Shown here: in pieces, positions 61,071 to 64,000 of the stretch
Position numbering within the stretch: position 1 is the stretch's first letter
Layout of the letters: each line of letters starts with the position of its first letter
Assembly (NCBI RefSeq): GCF_015207755.1
Contig: NZ_JADEWH010000016.1
Coordinates: 1-64,000 of the forward strand
DNA: 64,000 nt
Origin: Nodularia sp. LEGE 06071
GTDB lineage: Bacteria; Cyanobacteriota; Cyanobacteriia; Cyanobacteriales; Nostocaceae
Reading direction: 5' to 3'
The notes under the pieces: model-generated
What the model was told of the DNA's origin: nothing
Database searches by the model: none
What the model saw: only the letters and a program-made list of their open reading frames with translations
Translations under genes and position numbers: made by a program

Positions 61071-62111
61071 CTACTCTATACTCAAAACGTCGCGGTGCAT
61101 TAAAGCGCGATCTACTAAAGACTGAATTTGCTCAGATGATAACGGATCACCATTGGCATAATGTTCTATCCAAGTTTTACTAATTAGATTGGGGTCATCT
61201 GGTAAGCTGGCTAAATCCCATCCTGGCATTTGTAAATCTTCCATGAGCCGATTTACTTTGGGGTCATAACTGAGGGCGAAACAGCGACAACCTTCAGCCG
61301 CAGCCATGATTAAGCTGTGCAGACGCATCCCAATGGCCATCTCCACACCTTTATAGACACCCTTTAATAATTGCGGGTCTTCTAAAAGCAGAATTTTACT
61401 GACATCTTTTAATTGGGGTTGAATCGCTTGGGCGATCGCTAAATCTTCACTCTTCTGAAATGGCAACAGCAAAATAAAGGCTTGGGTTGCTTTCTGGAAG
61501 TCTACTAAGGCGCGAGTCAAGTTTGCCAAACGTTGGGGAGTCAGTTGGGGATGATTCCTCAGAGTCACAGCAACTCTCGGCGCAGGTAAATCCCAAAGTC
61601 CTGGTACAGGTTTACTTTCTAACGCCCAAACTGGGTCAGGCGCAAGCAAACAAGGAATTTGCCAATCAGCTAATAAAGCCGCGCTAGAGCGATCGCGCAC
61701 ACTAACTCTGCTACAATATCCGAAGGAGTGTTCTGCCAACTTGCGAGTTTGGGGACGAACTAAGGGGCCGATACCTTGCGCCCAAGCTACAGTTTTTAAA
61801 CCCATTTTCTGAGCCAATACCATCAGCCCGCCATAATAAAATGGACTAATGGTACTGGTGACATCTTGAATTAAACTCCCACCGCCCCAAATGAAAGCAT
61901 CGCAAGAACGCAAAGCTTGGATTACAGGTAAAATCTTCATGCGGTTGTGAGATTCCACCCCATAGCGATCGCGCGTTTGTTCTGGATTCCCCGAAAGCAC
62001 CACAGGAGTCACATCAGGTGGTAACATTTGCAAAAGCGTCGCCAATAAAGCCTCGTCACCACCATTACCCTTACCGTAATACCCAGACAATAACGCCCGC
62101 ATCTTTGCCAT
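61071..62111 (-). CDS. csaB: CsaB-type polysaccharide pyruvyl transferase
   Basis: A 346-residue enzyme of the polysaccharide pyruvyl transferase family. Typical parts are LSGYYGKGNGGDEALLATLL, AFIWGGGSLIQDVTSTISPF, VAWAQGIGPLVRPQTRKLAE, RDRSSAALLADWQIPCLLAP DPVW and IGMRLHSLIMAAAEGCRCFA. CsaB adds ketal-linked pyruvate to cell-wall polysaccharides, which in other bacteria anchor S-layer (SLH) proteins. Cyanobacteria have SLH porins, so a similar role is likely. Confidence 0.93.
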   Translation of the reverse strand: MAKMRALLSGYYGKGNGGDEALLATLLQMLPPDVTPVVLSGNPEQTRDRYGVESHNRMKILPVIQALRSCDAFIWGGGSLIQDVTSTISPFYYGGLMVLAQKMGLKTVAWAQGIGPLVRPQTRKLAEHSFGYCSRVSVRDRSSAALLADWQIPCLLAPDPVWALESKPVPGLWDLPAPRVAVTLRNHPQLTPQRLANLTRALVDFQKATQAFILLLPFQKSEDLAIAQAIQPQLKDVSKILLLEDPQLLKGVYKGVEMAIGMRLHSLIMAAAEGCRCFALSYDPKVNRLMEDLQMPGWDLASLPDDPNLISKTWIEHYANGDPLSSEQIQSLVDRALMHRDVLSIE

Positions 62112-62152
62112 TTTAAATTGATAATTTTAAATTACTGAATTTTTATTTACTT

Positions 62153-62500
62153 ATGCACGCCCTTTCTATTCCCACCTGGATTATTCACGTTTCTAGCGTT
62201 ATTGAGTGGATTGTCGCCATCTGGTTAATTTGGACTTACGGCGAACTCACTGGTAATCGGACATGGTGGGGATTATCTCTAGCCATGTTACCAGCTTTAG
62301 TGAGTGCCATGTGTGCCTGTACTTGGCATTATTTCGATAATCCGGCATCTTTAGAATGGTTGGTAACGCTGCAAGCTGCAATGACATTAATTGGTAATTT
62401 TACACTTTGGGCAGCTGCGGTCTTGATTTGGCGTTCTACAAAACCAGAGGATAGTACAACCAAGACAGTTACAGCCCAACCGATGGAATCAAAATCATGA
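62153..62500 (+). CDS. DUF2499 (Ycf49-like) membrane protein
   Basis: A 115-residue membrane protein with three helices (IIHVSSVIEWIVAIWLIWTY, LSLAMLPALVSAMCACTWHY and LVTLQAAMTLIGNFTLWAAA). The pattern HVSSVxEW...ACTWHYFDN is the DUF2499/Ycf49 family of cyanobacteria and plastids; the function is unknown. Its stop overlaps the next start by ATGA, which signals translational coupling. Confidence 0.9.
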   Translation: MHALSIPTWIIHVSSVIEWIVAIWLIWTYGELTGNRTWWGLSLAMLPALVSAMCACTWHYFDNPASLEWLVTLQAAMTLIGNFTLWAAAVLIWRSTKPEDSTTKTVTAQPMESKS

Positions 62501-62802
62501 TATCTAAAGAAACCCTATTTGTCCTTTCCTTATTTCCCTATTTGGGTTTCTTGTGGTTTATTCGCCGTAGTCCCCAAATGCCACGTTTAGCCCTATATGG
62601 ATTTTATGGCACGCTGGTATTTGTTGCCATTACCATCCCGGCGGCAATTTACGCTCAATTGCATTATGGTGTTTCCTTGGCTGACGTAGATTGGTTACAC
62701 GGGGGTGCAGAAGTCTTTTTAACCCTAGCTAACATTCTGCTGGTAGTGGGTTTCGCCCAAGCCATTAGAGAATTAAAAATGAAAAATGAATATAAGGAAT
62801 AA
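62497..62802 (+). CDS. DUF3593 membrane protein
   Basis: A 101-residue protein with three helices (LFVLSLFPYLGFLWFIRRSP, LYGFYGTLVFVAITIPAAIY and GAEVFLTLANILLVVGFAQA). The pair DUF2499-DUF3593 is a conserved cyanobacterial and plastid couple, here with a 4-bp ATGA overlap. Together they may form one membrane complex, which is inference from coupling. hisA follows after 4 bp. Confidence 0.9.
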   Translation: MISKETLFVLSLFPYLGFLWFIRRSPQMPRLALYGFYGTLVFVAITIPAAIYAQLHYGVSLADVDWLHGGAEVFLTLANILLVVGFAQAIRELKMKNEYKE

Positions 62803-62806
62803 ATAA

Positions 62807-63577
62807 ATGGACGTAATTCCAGCAATTGATTTATTAGAAGGTCGCTGTGTCAGACTATATCAGGGAGACTACGAGCGATCGCAAGTTTTTAGTGAAAACC
62901 CCGTAGATATTGCTAAACAGTGGGTTGATCAAGGTGCGACCAGATTACATTTAGTTGATCTAGATGGTGCAAAAGCAGGTAAAGTAGTAAACCTAGCAGC
63001 AATTGAAGCGATCGCTCAAGCGATATCCATACCCATTGAAATTGGTGGAGGATTGCGCGATCGCACCAGCGTAGAACAAGTATTTAATTTAGGAGTACAA
63101 TGGGCAATTCTCGGTACTGTAGCCGTAGAACAACCCCAACTAGTCCAAGAACTCTGTGAAGAATTTCCCGAAAAGATTATTATAGGGATAGATGCGCGTA
63201 ACGGACTAGTCGCAACTCGTGGTTGGTTAGAAACCTCCGAAGTTTTAGCCACCCAACTAGCCGTACAAATGCAAGAATTAGGTGCAGCAGCCATCATCTA
63301 CACAGATATTCACCGTGACGGTACACTCATAGGTCCCAACTTAGAAGCCTTAAGAGAACTTGCGAGTGCAATATCCATACCCATTATTGCTTCTGGGGGA
63401 GTCAGTTCTGTTACCGATTTATTAAGTCTATTAGGTTTAGAAATGCAAGGAGTAAAAGGTGTAATAGTCGGAAAAGCCTTATATACTGGCGATATTTCCC
63501 TCAGAGAAGCACTCAGCGCCATCGGTCCCGGACGCATTCAAGACATTCCCCCAAATTTCGACTCCAGCTTTGCATAA
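62807..63577 (+). CDS. hisA: Phosphoribosylformimino-AICAR ribotide isomerase
   Basis: A 256-residue TIM-barrel enzyme of histidine synthesis that isomerises ProFAR to PRFAR. The two phosphate-binding halves [20 protein letters not shown]...EIGGGLRD and [13 protein letters not shown] are evident, as is the catalytic Asp in PAIDL and the one in [10 protein letters not shown]. It starts 4 bp after the DUF3593 gene, so it is probably expressed with it. Confidence 0.96.
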   Translation: MDVIPAIDLLEGRCVRLYQGDYERSQVFSENPVDIAKQWVDQGATRLHLVDLDGAKAGKVVNLAAIEAIAQAISIPIEIGGGLRDRTSVEQVFNLGVQWAILGTVAVEQPQLVQELCEEFPEKIIIGIDARNGLVATRGWLETSEVLATQLAVQMQELGAAAIIYTDIHRDGTLIGPNLEALRELASAISIPIIASGGVSSVTDLLSLLGLEMQGVKGVIVGKALYTGDISLREALSAIGPGRIQDIPPNFDSSFA

Positions 63578-63624
63578 GGCGCTTCCAGGCGTTGCTGAAT
63601 TAAGATATTTGTTGGGCTACGCCC

Positions 63625-63685
63625 CACTACGCTAACACGCAAAGGCGCAAAGGCGCAAAGGTACGAAGAAGAAGAAGAAGAAAGG
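63625..63685. repeat. CGCAAAGG/GAAGAA low-complexity repeat
   Basis: CGCAAAGG units (three) followed by five GAA triplets, in the gap after hisA. It belongs to the common CGCAAAGACGCAAAG filler of this group, also seen at the end of the BASS transporter gene. Confidence 0.7.
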
Positions 63686-63792
63686 TCATTTTGGCATTTC
63701 ATACTAAAAACGCCATAAAAGCCCTCCGTTCCTCATTTCTCTGTGTCCTCTGCGTCTCTGTGGTTCGTTTCTCTTCATTGGATAATACAGCC

Positions 63793-64000
63793 GTGACAGC
63801 AACATCAACCAACATTCCCACATCGGTTTTTCGCCTGTCTCCGTTAATTCGGATCACACTACTGAGTCTATATATAGCACTCACAGTCCCATTACCATTT
63901 TTAGCCCAAGCAACAGACGCACCAGTACCGCCGAAATTCTTGTGGATAGGAATTAGTATAGGCTTTATCGGCTTATATGCAGTCTTAACCGAGCGAGTTA
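63793..64000 (+). CDS. Partial membrane protein gene at the window edge
   Basis: GTG 63793 opens a frame that runs off the right edge after 69 codons: TATSTNIPTSVFRLSPLIRI, TLLSLYIALTVPLPFLAQAT, DAPVPPKFLWIGISIGFIGL and YAVLTERV. Two hydrophobic helices are predicted (about 23-42 and 52-66). Composition looks coding. The family cannot be named safely from this fragment; a DUF3119-like cyanobacterial protein is one possibility. Confidence 0.6.
   Translation, partial: MTATSTNIPTSVFRLSPLIRITLLSLYIALTVPLPFLAQATDAPVPPKFLWIGISIGFIGLYAVLTERV

Overview
The window comes from a filamentous, probably heterocystous cyanobacterium of the Nostocales (Nostoc/Anabaena/Nodularia type). The evidence is the cyanobacterial 16S rRNA 5' end, petG and a cytochrome cM-like gene, many cyanobacteria-only families (COP23, DUF1818, DUF2499, DUF3370, DUF3593, Mo-nitrogenase C-terminal domain), very frequent HIP1 octamers (GCGATCGC), heptameric short tandem repeats, and GGGAGCA- and GGTCATT-type intergenic filler. 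Genus is inferred from style; no database was searched.

Layout. 1-441: 5' end of a minus-strand rRNA operon with a near-consensus promoter, divergent from glyQ. 0.4-5.2 kb: glyQ, a comEC homologue and a membrane GTPase. 5.3-6.7 kb: tRNA-Gly, then a broken DNA cytosine methyltransferase fragment and repeat-rich DNA. 6.7-17.4 kb: a 2Fe-2S ferredoxin-like protein, DUF5331-like protein, M48 protease, COP23 protein, hydrolase, fused aminodeoxychorismate synthase (PabAB), ssb, FAD monooxygenase and a sugar-type ABC ATPase. 17.4-20.7 kb: an AT-rich accessory patch with a broken and an intact pentapeptide-repeat membrane protein. 20.7-28.2 kb: a nucleotidyltransferase/phosphoglucomutase-like fusion, small exported proteins, YciI and pheT. 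28.5-30.3 kb: an Rpn-type nuclease with a duplicated, decayed tail, a MITE-like element and a HsdR relic. 30.3-38.3 kb: a DUF39 protein, a basic-tailed protein, a TPR protein, a GDT1/Mnx manganese transporter behind a candidate Mn riboswitch, an NTF2-like protein and sdhA. 38.3-45.7 kb: Mo-nitrogenase C-terminal domain protein, cupin, pentapeptide-nuclease fusion, creatininase, phosphate-binding protein and malic enzyme. 45.8-47.5 kb: cytochrome cM-like gene, petG and a toxin-antitoxin patch with two HicB-like remnants. 47.5-64 kb: mostly housekeeping (rsmD, hisH, prmA, dnaJ-like, glgC, GH13, rpoZ, tRNA-Pro, csaB, hisA), interrupted by higBA next to tRNA-Pro.

How the genes fit together. There are few long operons; most genes stand alone or in pairs, as is usual in this group. 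Functional links are glgC with a GH13 enzyme (glucan metabolism), hisH and hisA (histidine, 14 kb apart), the ComEC channel and SSB (DNA handling), SdhA, cytochrome cM-like protein and PetG (electron transport), and the manganese riboswitch with its transporter. The accessory material (methyltransferase relic, HsdR relic, Rpn nuclease, HigBA, a ParE-like pair, HicB remnants and pentapeptide proteins) reads as the debris and survivors of several defence or addiction modules, two of them beside tRNA genes.

The best candidates for something undescribed are the two pentapeptide proteins (18493-20601 and 39927-41189). They share a post-pentapeptide module but carry different C-termini: a membrane/coil tail in one and a DUF559-like nuclease in the other.
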